Assembly: GCF_030695525.1 (NCBI RefSeq)
Contig: NZ_JAUYSS010000058.1
Span: 100,580 to 164,579, forward strand
Direction of reading: 5' to 3'
DNA length: 64,000 nucleotides
DNA from: Daejeonella sp.
GTDB taxonomy: Bacteria; Bacteroidota; Bacteroidia; Sphingobacteriales; Sphingobacteriaceae
The notes beneath the pieces are model-generated. The model saw only the letters and a program-made list of their open reading frames with translations, was not told the origin of the DNA and did not search any database. This document shows, one piece after another, positions 20,433 through 30,547 of the stretch. Position 1 is the stretch's first letter, and each line of letters begins with the position of its first letter. The translations under genes and the position numbers were made by a program.

Positions 20433-21470
20433 TCAGTTTTTAAAATTCTTGTATTCCTGATTATAAGCGTTTGCTTTTGTAATAATCTCTTTGATTATAT
20501 CCTCAAGTTCATAGGCAGATTGATACAGATAATCATACATTTCTATTTTCAGACTTTCCGAAACTTCCGGGGTTTTGATCAGATCAACTAAACCCATAAG
20601 GCGTGCTATTGGTGCCCTTACAACATGCGATTGAATCCATGAAATCTCACTCAGTCTTATGTTTTGGCCTTCAATTTTATTGACGTAATTAATTTGATCT
20701 GTAACATTTTGAGCGAGTATTAACTTTGCATCAAGCCCCTGATAATTGATAAATGAACTTTGAATTTCAACATATATAATTTCTCCATTTTTTTTCTGAT
20801 GCCTGAATCTGTTCCGGAACGGATAGTCCGGGCTACCTTTCGGCAAACGGAGTGCAGCATTTAAAATCGGAATATCTTCCTCAGGTCGTATTTGTTCAAG
20901 AGTCATAGATAAAAATTCCTCAAGGCTATAGCCATATTGTTCAATTGCCGCCTGATTAACATTGAGAAATTTAAGAGTTCCAATCTGGAAGACCCACATT
21001 GGCTGCGGATTTAAGTGGAACAGATCACTATACCTTTTTTCAGATTTTTCAAGTTCGAATAATGATTTCCTGCGTTCAATGTTATATACAATGCTTTTAT
21101 AAAGAGATAGTGCATTTAGATCATCCTTGAGAAGGTAATCATACACTCCCATAGTTAAGGATTTTACACTAAAATTAAAATCTGTAAAACCTGTGAGTAC
21201 AATAATTGGGGTACCCATACATATTTTCAGTATCGCCTGAATTAAATCAATCCTCTCCATATCTGGCAGGCTAAGATCAAGTAAAATCAGATCGAAACGC
21301 TTACAATCCTTTTCTCTGAAAAGGCTTTTTACTTCTTTAAAGCTTCCTGCCTGCGAAATCAAAGGAACAGAAATATATTCTTTGATATAGTCTTGAATCA
21401 GGAAATAGTCGCCCGGATTATCTTCAACAATCAAAAAATTATATGGATGGTTATCCTTAGGTCGGGGCAT
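20433..21470 (-). CDS. Response regulator receiver - PAS - DHp-like protein lacking a catalytic ATPase domain
   Basis: 345 aa; REC (LILLDLSLPD), PAS (DLFHLNPQPMWVFQIGTLKFLNVNQAAIEQYGYS), DHp-like ISWIQSHVVRAPIARLMGLVDLI; protein ends shortly after. Confidence 0.8.
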   Translation of the reverse strand: MPRPKDNHPYNFLIVEDNPGDYFLIQDYIKEYISVPLISQAGSFKEVKSLFREKDCKRFDLILLDLSLPDMERIDLIQAILKICMGTPIIVLTGFTDFNFSVKSLTMGVYDYLLKDDLNALSLYKSIVYNIERRKSLFELEKSEKRYSDLFHLNPQPMWVFQIGTLKFLNVNQAAIEQYGYSLEEFLSMTLEQIRPEEDIPILNAALRLPKGSPDYPFRNRFRHQKKNGEIIYVEIQSSFINYQGLDAKLILAQNVTDQINYVNKIEGQNIRLSEISWIQSHVVRAPIARLMGLVDLIKTPEVSESLKIEMYDYLYQSAYELEDIIKEIITKANAYNQEYKNFKN

Positions 21471-21548
21471 TTCTATCGCTTAGGAAGTTGAACTATATTA
21501 ATCCAAAAATCTTCAATTTTTGTAAAATAATTCCTGCAGAATGATAGA

Positions 21549-24500
21549 CTAAGCAATTTTCAGGGATTTAGGTATTGTAAAGTAAAATGTACTTCCTTTT
21601 CCTTCAGTAGATTCGACCCATATTTTTCCTCCCATATTATCTAGAAGTTTTCGACAAATTGCCAGTCCCATACCTGTACCTGAATACTCGTCCTTATTGT
21701 GAAGCCTTTGAAAAATAATGAATATTTTATCAAAATAATCCTCCGAAATGCCAATCCCATTATCTTTAACTGAAAAACGTATCTCATCTTCAGATTCCTC
21801 AGCATTAAGTTCAATTATTGGATTTGATTCTTTAGAACTGTATTTAAGGCTATTGGAAATTAAATTTTGAAGTAATTGCCTGATGGCTGCCTTTGGTGCA
21901 TTAATTATTGGTAAGCTATGAACCCTTAATTCAGCTTTTTTATCCTGAATTTCTTTCCCTAATAAGAGTAATATTTCATCAATCACCTCATTTACATTGA
22001 CCAGTTCGAGTGCTTGATCAAATCGGCCTGCACGCGAAAAGTCCAGCAAATCAAGTATAATCTGTCTCATTCTTTTCGCGCCATCTACTGCAAAGTGTAT
22101 ATACTGATGAGCCTTGTGATCAAGTTTGTCGGAATACTTTTTCTCTAATTGGGACAAAAAACCTGAAATCATTCTCAAAGGTTCCTGCAGATCATGAGAA
22201 GCAACATAGGCAAACTGTTCCAGTTCCCGGTTAGAAATAGCCAATTCTTTAACATGTATTCTCAAAATATCGTTTATTTCTTTCATTTGATCTTCATGTA
22301 TTTTACGTTCCGTTATATCTTTGAAATAAACTGACAGACCTTCACCAGAGGGGTAGGCACTAATCTCATACCATTTTTTCATAGGTTCATAATAGTCTTC
22401 AAAATTAACTACCTGCCCGGTTTCAATTGCCTTTTGATAATACTGATATGATAAAGAATTCTGACTTTTAGAAAATATGTCCCATAGGTATTGATTGATC
22501 ATTTGTTGCTTTTTGGGGCCCAGTAGTTTCTCGGCTTCCTTGTTCCAATACGTTACAATCCAATCCCTGTCAACAGCAAAAAAACCATCCCCAATACTTT
22601 CGAGTATCTGATTACGCTCATCAAAGGCCAGTTGCAATTCATTTTTAGCTTTCACCCGCTCAGAGATATCAATCCCTACGCATTGAATCTCCAAAGGTTG
22701 ATTCTCAGCTCCGGTCAAACAGATAAAATCCCATAAAGTCGTAATGATTTTCCCTTTTACCTGTGATGGTTTATCAAGTTCAACCTGAAAGACTTTATTG
22801 GGATGTTTAAAACACTTCTCGACGACTTCATAAACTCGCGGGTGGTGGTAATCCATAACTGCATTCATCGAAGGCTGTCCCAACATATCTGAGTCAGGAT
22901 ACAGCCATCCAAATTCCTGATGGTATTTATTATTGCAATAAGATAAATTACCCTCCAGATCTGTCCTGAACATAAAATTGGTTTGTGATTCAATAATACC
23001 GCGGTAGCGGGATTCACTAACCATCAATCTTTCCATAGCAAGATGAGACTCGGTAATATCTTGTGTAGTACCTTCAAAAACAAGAATCTTTCCGTTTTCG
23101 TCCCTGATCAAATTTCCTTTAGCATGAATCCACTTTATAGACCCATCGGGCAAGAGGATACGGTGACGGATATCATGATCTCCTTCTCCATTCAAAGCCT
23201 TTTTCCTACTTGCAAGAAATGCCTTACGATCTTCATGATGAATACTGCTTATCAGATAATCATAATCTAATTTCACCTTAGACTTATCGAGACCCCATAT
23301 CTCATATAGTTCGTCCGACCAGTATAAAAATTTTGTATCGGGAACCGATTGCCAATAGCCAACACGTGCAATTTTCTGTGCAGTCAACAATTTAGTTTCA
23401 TTTTCCTTAAGCTGTTGAAACATCCTGTCTTTCTCAGTAATGTCATTATGTACTACCATCATACAGGCACGCCCCATATAATCAAAACGATGTCCGGAAA
23501 CCTCTGACTTGATCAAATCTCCATTTACTTTGATTTGCCAAAAAGTGCCAAAAGAAATTGTACCTCTATTAGCCTCAACACCTGCATGCGCTGAAATAAC
23601 TTTCTCTGACTCCTGTTTGGTGTATAAGTCCATGATAGACATACTAAGTATTCTCTTTAGAGAATATCCATAATGCATCAGAGCTGTATCATTACAATCA
23701 AGGATCCGGAAACTATTCAAATCATAAATAAACTGTGGAAGAGGGCTCGACTGAAACAGTAATTTATATTTTTCTTCTGATTCCTGCAGCCGTTTTAAGA
23801 TTATCTTTTTGTCGGTAACATCGGTTATCGTTACAAAAACGCCGATCACTTTATTGAATTCATCAAGGGCAGATTTATAGTGAAGCGAGAAAACAACCTT
23901 ATCCGTACCCTGGAGCGGAATAACCAGTTCCGACTCCTCCTCTTTCCCCATTAATACCCTCTGATATCTTTCAAATACTTCTGTAACCCTGCCGGGAGCA
24001 ACATAATCCATAATGGATTTGTCCTTTTCAACCTCCCGCCCAAAATATTTTTTGTATAATCGGTTAAATTGTTGATTAAACGATACAATTTTCAGTTCTG
24101 TATTTAATAAAACGAAACTTTCTTCAGAATTGTTCATCAGAAGATTCATTTCAATTTCAGATTGACGCTTTTCTGTTACATCCCTGAAATTATCCACAAT
24201 TCCATTAATTTCGGGATCATGCAAAAGATTAGTTATTGTGGCTTCGAGCCATCGCCAGGAACCATCTTTATGTTTTGCCCTGGATGTGTGTCCGGCAATA
24301 GGAATTCCGGGTTTATTCATACATTCCTGCATCTTTTTAACTACTCCCTGCCGATCGTCAGAATGCAAAAGTTCAAACAAATTTAATTTCAGGGCCTCTT
24401 CTTCAGAATAACCCAAAATGTTCTTTACAGTGGGCGAAACATAAGTGGGTGTACCCATTACATCCAGAATAACAATGGCATCTGCACCATTTTCAACCAA

Positions 24501-25784
24501 ACTACGATAGCGGCGCTCTTTAACTTTTAACTCTGCTTCTGTTCTTTTTATATCAGTAACATCTTTAGCAACGCAATACAATCTGGCAGATGGAGTATCC
24601 CATCTAACTGACCATAACAGATTAATAATTGTTCCGTCCTTTCTGATATAACGATTCTCGAAATTGGATATTTCGATTCCTCTGATAATCTCCTCAGCCG
24701 CCCTAACCGTAAGGGCAATATCTTCTGGATGTACAAAATCTAAAGCTCTGATGCCCTTAAGTTCAGAAGGTTTATATCCTAAAATCTGAGTTGAGGCAGC
24801 ACTAATATCAAGAAACTCTCCAGACTCGTTCATCGTACAAATAATGTCAGGCGAAGAGTCCATAATAGCTTGAAATGCTGCTACTGCCTCCTTATATGCT
24901 CTTAAATTTTCGGTTTCTGAGGTAATGTCCCTGCTATAACAGGCCACACCAAACTGCTTGTTATTGTCATCTTTGATAGGTGAAAATGAAACTATTGTAT
25001 AAATCCTTTCACCACTAACCGGATCTGAACTTTCTCGATTTACCTTGAACTCATTTCCATTAAATGCCTTTAAATAGAGTTTATTCCATTCTGAGACCAG
25101 CTGATCACCAAATGCCCTATTAAGTAAAGAATCGCCCTCCTTAACTTCTTTACCTGTCTTCAACACAAATGACCGGATAAATGCCTGATTAGCTGCAATT
25201 AATCTGCAATCCATATCCACAGACCAGATCAGGTCTGAAGAAGAATTAATAAGAGCTTCCTGGTTAATTTTAGTGCGTTCAATTTCATAGGCCTGATTTG
25301 CAACTTCAGAAAGAATGGTTTCAAAAAGCTCATATTTTAGTTTGAGTCCTTTTCCATTGTCGTTTAATTCACTCTCAGGCAAAATCCCTGTATCAGAACC
25401 AGTTTGCTTATGCCAATACTGTAAAATATATAAATCAGTACTTCCCTTTGAAGATAAAGGAATATGTTCCAGTCGAAAGTGTTCTCCAAGAACGGATAAA
25501 TCATCTATCTGTTCTTTATGCAGATTTTTAAATTGCTTGTTTTGAAGTACTTTAGAGTTTGATTTAAATAAATTATCAATTTGCCTGGCCTCTTTTTCCT
25601 TGAGTCCCATTTTGGCGTATACTATAGATGGGGATTTATCAGATATTTCGACTTCTAATAAGTGGAATTGCTCCACAAAAGAAGTACTGCATCGAAGTAT
25701 ATTAAGCCCTGAACTATCCTGTCCTATTAGCAAAGCAGGAATCGGGTTGGATTTAATAACTTCGAATAATATGGATTTGTTCAT
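21549..25784 (-). CDS. Multi-PAS sensor histidine kinase (1411 aa)
   Basis: Multiple PAS/PAC segments (DITERK, DVTDIKRT, ITDVTDKK), HisKA (FAYVASHDLQEPLRMISGFL), HATPase (LLQNLISNSLKYS; FSVKDNGIGI; GTGMGLAICRKLL). Confidence 0.95.
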   Translation of the reverse strand: MNKSILFEVIKSNPIPALLIGQDSSGLNILRCSTSFVEQFHLLEVEISDKSPSIVYAKMGLKEKEARQIDNLFKSNSKVLQNKQFKNLHKEQIDDLSVLGEHFRLEHIPLSSKGSTDLYILQYWHKQTGSDTGILPESELNDNGKGLKLKYELFETILSEVANQAYEIERTKINQEALINSSSDLIWSVDMDCRLIAANQAFIRSFVLKTGKEVKEGDSLLNRAFGDQLVSEWNKLYLKAFNGNEFKVNRESSDPVSGERIYTIVSFSPIKDDNNKQFGVACYSRDITSETENLRAYKEAVAAFQAIMDSSPDIICTMNESGEFLDISAASTQILGYKPSELKGIRALDFVHPEDIALTVRAAEEIIRGIEISNFENRYIRKDGTIINLLWSVRWDTPSARLYCVAKDVTDIKRTEAELKVKERRYRSLVENGADAIVILDVMGTPTYVSPTVKNILGYSEEEALKLNLFELLHSDDRQGVVKKMQECMNKPGIPIAGHTSRAKHKDGSWRWLEATITNLLHDPEINGIVDNFRDVTEKRQSEIEMNLLMNNSEESFVLLNTELKIVSFNQQFNRLYKKYFGREVEKDKSIMDYVAPGRVTEVFERYQRVLMGKEEESELVIPLQGTDKVVFSLHYKSALDEFNKVIGVFVTITDVTDKKIILKRLQESEEKYKLLFQSSPLPQFIYDLNSFRILDCNDTALMHYGYSLKRILSMSIMDLYTKQESEKVISAHAGVEANRGTISFGTFWQIKVNGDLIKSEVSGHRFDYMGRACMMVVHNDITEKDRMFQQLKENETKLLTAQKIARVGYWQSVPDTKFLYWSDELYEIWGLDKSKVKLDYDYLISSIHHEDRKAFLASRKKALNGEGDHDIRHRILLPDGSIKWIHAKGNLIRDENGKILVFEGTTQDITESHLAMERLMVSESRYRGIIESQTNFMFRTDLEGNLSYCNNKYHQEFGWLYPDSDMLGQPSMNAVMDYHHPRVYEVVEKCFKHPNKVFQVELDKPSQVKGKIITTLWDFICLTGAENQPLEIQCVGIDISERVKAKNELQLAFDERNQILESIGDGFFAVDRDWIVTYWNKEAEKLLGPKKQQMINQYLWDIFSKSQNSLSYQYYQKAIETGQVVNFEDYYEPMKKWYEISAYPSGEGLSVYFKDITERKIHEDQMKEINDILRIHVKELAISNRELEQFAYVASHDLQEPLRMISGFLSQLEKKYSDKLDHKAHQYIHFAVDGAKRMRQIILDLLDFSRAGRFDQALELVNVNEVIDEILLLLGKEIQDKKAELRVHSLPIINAPKAAIRQLLQNLISNSLKYSSKESNPIIELNAEESEDEIRFSVKDNGIGISEDYFDKIFIIFQRLHNKDEYSGTGMGLAICRKLLDNMGGKIWVESTEGKGSTFYFTIPKSLKIA

Positions 25785-26116
25785 ATCATATTAAATATAG
25801 CATAAATTAATAGCGGTTCTTAAACAAAAAGGTAAAAGGTAAAACCCCATAATGAATGTAAAGTAGAAAATGAGGTTTTCAGAAATTCCTGGATTTGTCC
25901 ATTTGCGATGTTAGCAATTTTTCGTCAGGTACCCTCCATTTTATTGAAATAATAAAACAAAGATGAACCAGAAATTCTATGTGTAGGAAAACAGAAAGGC
26001 AAGGTTCTACTTTTAAGCATTAATCAAATTGCCTGAATTTTCATAAATTGCAACAGTATAATTCATATTAATACCAGCCTCTCAAACATCACCTGAATTT
26101 TAACGTTAAAAATCTG

Positions 26117-27433
26117 ATGGAGCATAGCAACATAGAATTTCATCCGGCAAAAAAAATGTCCTTAACAGAAATTAATTACTCCCTGGTACTAAGAGGAATA
26201 CTTTGCTTAATCGTTTTATTTTCTCTCAGTACGATCAAAATTTCAGCCCAGGAAACCGAAAGTTCAGATGAACTTTTTATAAAAGCCAGAAAACTTGCTT
26301 TCGACGACAAAAATTATATTAAAGCAATAGCTTTAACCAAACAGGCCTTAATACAGAGTCCGGACTATGCCGATATCAGAATATTTTTAGGCCGCTTGTA
26401 TACCTGGACAGACAAGCCAGACAGTGCGAGAATTGAATTTAAAAAAGTACTCGAAAAGAACCAGGGCTATGAAGACCTTTATCTCGCCTATGGTTCAATG
26501 GAATACTGGAACAAAAATCCTGAGGAGGCCTTTAAAATAGTTTCTGAGGGAATAAGATACAATGAAAAATCAGAAAGCCTGTTATTACTCGGCGCGAAAA
26601 TATTTCTGGATCTAAAGAAATTTGAGGAGGCGAACCTCACACTAAGACATCTCCTGAAGCTTTATCCAAATTCAACTCAGGCACGTGCACTGGCTGGCAC
26701 ACTAGGGAATATTGGATCCAAAAACAGAATTGGCTTTAGTTATGATTATGTATATTTCGATAAACAATTTGATGACCCCTGGCATTTAGGGAGTATTGAT
26801 TACAGCAGGCAAACAGGAATTGGTCCCTTAACTGCAAGAGTAAATTTTGCTAACAGGTTTAAGACCAATGGCACACAGTTAGAACTTGATTTTTACCCAA
26901 GAATTTCCAACACGTTTTATGCCTATATGAGCGGAGGATATTCGGGCAATGTTGGCGTATTTCCGGAATATCGTGCAGGATTTTCATTGTATGCAAATCT
27001 GCCTTCAGCATTTGAGGCCGAAGCTGGATTCAGGATGTTGAGTTTTAATGACCAGACCTGGATCTATACGGCTTCATTAGGTAAATACCATGAAAATTTC
27101 TGGTTTAATCTAAGGACATTCCTTAGCCCATCTAGTAATGATATCTCACAGTCTGTAGCGTTCAGTACGCGCTACTACTTTGGTGGAGCCAATGATTTCC
27201 TGAGTCTAGTAGTTGGAACCGGCCTTTCGCCTGACAACCCAAGAAATAACCTGCTCTATAATAATGGCAATACCTATAAGTTGAAATCAAATAATATTTC
27301 CTTAGGATATCGCAAAAGCATTAAAACTACAAATATTCTCATCTTTAAAGCTTCCCTTGAAAACCAGCAATATTTACCGGATACAAGAGGTAATCAGCTG
27401 GAATTAGGGATTGGATATATGAAACTATTTTAA
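26117..27433 (+). CDS. TPR-containing YaiO-family outer membrane beta-barrel protein
   Basis: 438 aa; N-terminal TPR-like repeats (AIALTKQALIQSPDYADIRIFLGRLYTWTDKPDSARIEFKKVLEKNQGYEDLYLAYG...) then beta-barrel strands (RIGFSYDYVYFDKQFDDPWHLGSIDYSRQTGIGPLTARVNFANRF...). Confidence 0.8.
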   Translation: MEHSNIEFHPAKKMSLTEINYSLVLRGILCLIVLFSLSTIKISAQETESSDELFIKARKLAFDDKNYIKAIALTKQALIQSPDYADIRIFLGRLYTWTDKPDSARIEFKKVLEKNQGYEDLYLAYGSMEYWNKNPEEAFKIVSEGIRYNEKSESLLLLGAKIFLDLKKFEEANLTLRHLLKLYPNSTQARALAGTLGNIGSKNRIGFSYDYVYFDKQFDDPWHLGSIDYSRQTGIGPLTARVNFANRFKTNGTQLELDFYPRISNTFYAYMSGGYSGNVGVFPEYRAGFSLYANLPSAFEAEAGFRMLSFNDQTWIYTASLGKYHENFWFNLRTFLSPSSNDISQSVAFSTRYYFGGANDFLSLVVGTGLSPDNPRNNLLYNNGNTYKLKSNNISLGYRKSIKTTNILIFKASLENQQYLPDTRGNQLELGIGYMKLF

Positions 27434-27435
27434 AG

Positions 27436-28860
27436 CTATTTTTTCGCGCCCGACAAACCTGCCCTTGTCATTTCACCCCAGGAGGATTTTTTTCTCAAAA
27501 AATCAATGTTACCCATAATTGCCGACCATACTCCAAAAGGATGTAAAATTACAGGCTCCAAAATTGCCGTTAGAAATAAACGAATCATATCCTTCGGCTC
27601 TTTATATTGATTATAGGTGCGTACCTCCATCAGAATTGCAAAAACTGAATACAAAATCCCGAAAGTATAAATCATAAGTAACAGGGACAAGAAGTTTAAA
27701 AAATTCACAAGTCCAAAAATAACTGATATGATAAAATAAATTATTCCCATGAACTCAATTATTGGTGCTAGAAATTCAAAAAAGAACCAATATGGATAGC
27801 TTAACATCCCCATTAAATGATATTTAGGATTTAAAAACATCACTTTATGAATCTTTAGTGTTTCTATTGTACCTCTGGTCCATCGGTTTCTCTGCCTTCC
27901 CAAAATTTTAAAATCTGAAGGCGCTTCTGTCCAGCAAAGGGGATCCGGTATAAAACTAACTCTGTAAGGAAGTTTCATTTCTTCCATATATCGACGCATC
28001 CTTACAACCAGTTCCATGTCCTCCCCAACTGTTTTATGGTTATAACCGCCACATTTAATCGCAATCTCTTTATCAAATGCACCAAAAGCGCCGGAGATCA
28101 GCATCAAACCACCCAAACGGCTCCAGGCCATCCTTCCGAGCAGAAATGCACGGATGTACTCTAAGGTCTGCATCCTGGGCAATAATTGATCAGGCAGATG
28201 TACCTTTATCAAGCGACCGTCAGCAATTTCACAACCATTGGCAATCCTAACCACGCCACCGGTGGCAATCACTCTGTGACTGGCAGATTCAAGAAAAGGT
28301 TTTACCAGCTTCAATATGGCATCCTGTTCAAGGATACAATCTACATCAATGCAAACTATATAATCATTTTTGGAAATATTGATTCCAACATTTAGTGCAT
28401 CTGCTTTTCCCCCGTTCTCCTTATCAACTACAATCAGTTTATTATATATAGGATTCCTGCTTTTATATACTCCACGTATGGGCTTGGTACTAAGCCTCTC
28501 ATCAACAAAGTGTTCTGAATTAAAGAGTTCGTAAGCCTGAATTAGTTTTTCCAGGCTGTCGTCTTTACTACCATCATTGATAATGATAACTTCCATGTTG
28601 CTATAATAAATGGAAAGCAGGGAACGCACATTTTCAATTATATTTGCCCCTTCATTATAGGCAGGTGCAAGAATGCTGATATGGGGTGAATCTGAAGAAT
28701 TAGCAAGCAAACGATAATTTGTAAAACTATTCTTATTCATATACTTTTTAAGCTCTCCGATCGAAAAAAGTCCTATGAAAATGTAACCGCTAATCAGAAT
28801 AACAGAAAAAGAAAGAAGAAAAGTTGTGAAAACAGTAATAATTAAATCAAGCCAATTCAT
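27436..28860 (-). CDS. Processive family 2 glycosyltransferase (PgaC/BcsA-like membrane polysaccharide synthase)
   Basis: 474 aa; ISILAPAYNEGANI, DVDC (DxD), VGED, QRNRW (QxxRW) motifs plus N- and C-terminal TM helices. Confidence 0.9.
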   Translation of the reverse strand: MNWLDLIITVFTTFLLSFSVILISGYIFIGLFSIGELKKYMNKNSFTNYRLLANSSDSPHISILAPAYNEGANIIENVRSLLSIYYSNMEVIIINDGSKDDSLEKLIQAYELFNSEHFVDERLSTKPIRGVYKSRNPIYNKLIVVDKENGGKADALNVGINISKNDYIVCIDVDCILEQDAILKLVKPFLESASHRVIATGGVVRIANGCEIADGRLIKVHLPDQLLPRMQTLEYIRAFLLGRMAWSRLGGLMLISGAFGAFDKEIAIKCGGYNHKTVGEDMELVVRMRRYMEEMKLPYRVSFIPDPLCWTEAPSDFKILGRQRNRWTRGTIETLKIHKVMFLNPKYHLMGMLSYPYWFFFEFLAPIIEFMGIIYFIISVIFGLVNFLNFLSLLLMIYTFGILYSVFAILMEVRTYNQYKEPKDMIRLFLTAILEPVILHPFGVWSAIMGNIDFLRKKSSWGEMTRAGLSGAKK

Positions 28861-29996
28861 GCCGCTTCCTCCTGTATTTGTGCAATAATTTGTGTAAGCG
28901 GGTATTGACTTGAAGCAGGATGGGATTGAATAGCCTCTATCCCGACCTGCCCTATTGCCGCCAGAGCCTTCGCTGAAGCAAGCTTCACCGCATCAACTTC
29001 ATCCGAAAGAAGGCTTACTAAAAAGGGAATTTCAGTATCTGTACTAACCGACTCAAGTGTTCGCAGAATTGCCAATTGATTATTAGCTGTCTCAGAAAAA
29101 TAAATATCTGTTAAAATTGCTGCCGACTTCTCACTAGGCAGATTTTTTAAAACTGATATCGCCTTTTGTCTGACCATTGGATTATTATGCCTTAGACAGA
29201 CAACTACCTGATCAAAGAGTTCAAACCGGTGATAGTTTTTCACAAGATTTAATGCAAAAAGCACAATGGTATCATTTTTGGATTCCAGCCATACCTCAAT
29301 TCCGGTAAAATGCTCTGTTGGTAAACTGGCCAATTGATCCAGTAATTTAATTTGCTGCCATTTAGTAATCGGATAAGTTGCATTATCCAGAAAACGCAGC
29401 CCTTCAAAACCATAAAATTTTAAAATGGCATTATGAGCTTCTACGCGAATTAAACCACGTTCATGATCAACAAATTCGAATATTCTGTGTTTATATTCAT
29501 CCAGTTCCATTACCCCGATTTGTTGAATAGCGGATGCTATTTTATACCATGAAGAACTATTCAGCATTTTCAGAACCTGTTTATCAAAGTTTAATTGTCT
29601 GAATAGCCTTGTCAGATTATCTGAAGCGGCACCTGACATATTTAGCTTTACAGCAATTAATTTTTGAATAAGGGTTTTCCGAAAGTTAGTATTGTGCAAG
29701 TGTTTAGCCATTCCGAAAGGTAACTCAATGTTTGTCCGGGATACTATATCCAACAGTTCAGCGGTCTGATCACCATCCGGGTTATCATCTTCATGGAAGA
29801 TAACTTTGTAAATCATATCATCAGTCAAAGTATTCCATCGGTCTGTTTGCTTTTGCCTCGCTCTCAGAATCCCCTGATAAATTAAGATGTATATGAATAA
29901 AACAACAATAAAAAAAGAAAACAGAATTGCAGCAATCAAAGGAAAGGGTAATCCTGAGAAAAAATCAATTTGAATATTTAAATCGGATAGCCTCAA
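28857..29996 (-). CDS. Membrane-anchored HEAT-repeat protein
   Basis: 379 aa; N-terminal TM (FPLIAAILFSFFIVVLFIYILIYQG) and alpha-solenoid repeats (EIPFLVSLLSDEVDAVKLASAKALAAIGQVGIEAI); 4-nt ATGA overlap with downstream GT2. Confidence 0.8.
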   Translation of the reverse strand: MRLSDLNIQIDFFSGLPFPLIAAILFSFFIVVLFIYILIYQGILRARQKQTDRWNTLTDDMIYKVIFHEDDNPDGDQTAELLDIVSRTNIELPFGMAKHLHNTNFRKTLIQKLIAVKLNMSGAASDNLTRLFRQLNFDKQVLKMLNSSSWYKIASAIQQIGVMELDEYKHRIFEFVDHERGLIRVEAHNAILKFYGFEGLRFLDNATYPITKWQQIKLLDQLASLPTEHFTGIEVWLESKNDTIVLFALNLVKNYHRFELFDQVVVCLRHNNPMVRQKAISVLKNLPSEKSAAILTDIYFSETANNQLAILRTLESVSTDTEIPFLVSLLSDEVDAVKLASAKALAAIGQVGIEAIQSHPASSQYPLTQIIAQIQEEAA

Positions 29997-30013
29997 AAGT
30001 ATTATATTAAAGC

Positions 30014-30382
30014 CTAACTTTTTACACTATCAGCGAAGCGACGGATACGTACAGATAATTCATTCGGACTGAACGGTTTTGTAATATAATCATCGGCACC
30101 GAGCCGAAAAGCTTCTAATATAACACTTTCCTGCCCCATCCCCGATAATACAATAACCTTAATTTTATCAGGATATTTTTGCTTTACTGAACCCACGATC
30201 TCCAAACCTGTCGAATAGGGCATCATTATATCCGTAATTACCAGGTCAGGCATATACTGATCAATTAAGTCTAATGCGGCCTTACCATCACGGGCCAGGA
30301 AAATTTCATGTCCATCACGCTTCAACCGAAATTCAAGTGTTTTCAACATTAATTCATCGTCTTCAGCAATTACAATTTTCAT
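30014..30382 (-). CDS. Single-domain response regulator
   Basis: 122 aa; MKIVIAEDDELMLKTLE, DLVITDIMMP, VIVLSG, DDYITKPFSPNEL. Confidence 0.92.
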   Translation of the reverse strand: MKIVIAEDDELMLKTLEFRLKRDGHEIFLARDGKAALDLIDQYMPDLVITDIMMPYSTGLEIVGSVKQKYPDKIKVIVLSGMGQESVILEAFRLGADDYITKPFSPNELSVRIRRFADSVKS

Positions 30383-30547
30383 TTCAGGCAGATATTTCCA
30401 GATGTAACTTTTGATTGTGGTCTAAAAAAGCAAAATTTAGACTCAAAAATACATTTATTTGAAGATTTTGAGCAGATTTCAGATTAAAAACAAAATAATT
30501 AAAATAATTATTGATCTAAGTATATTTACGTTCCAAATTATTATTTA

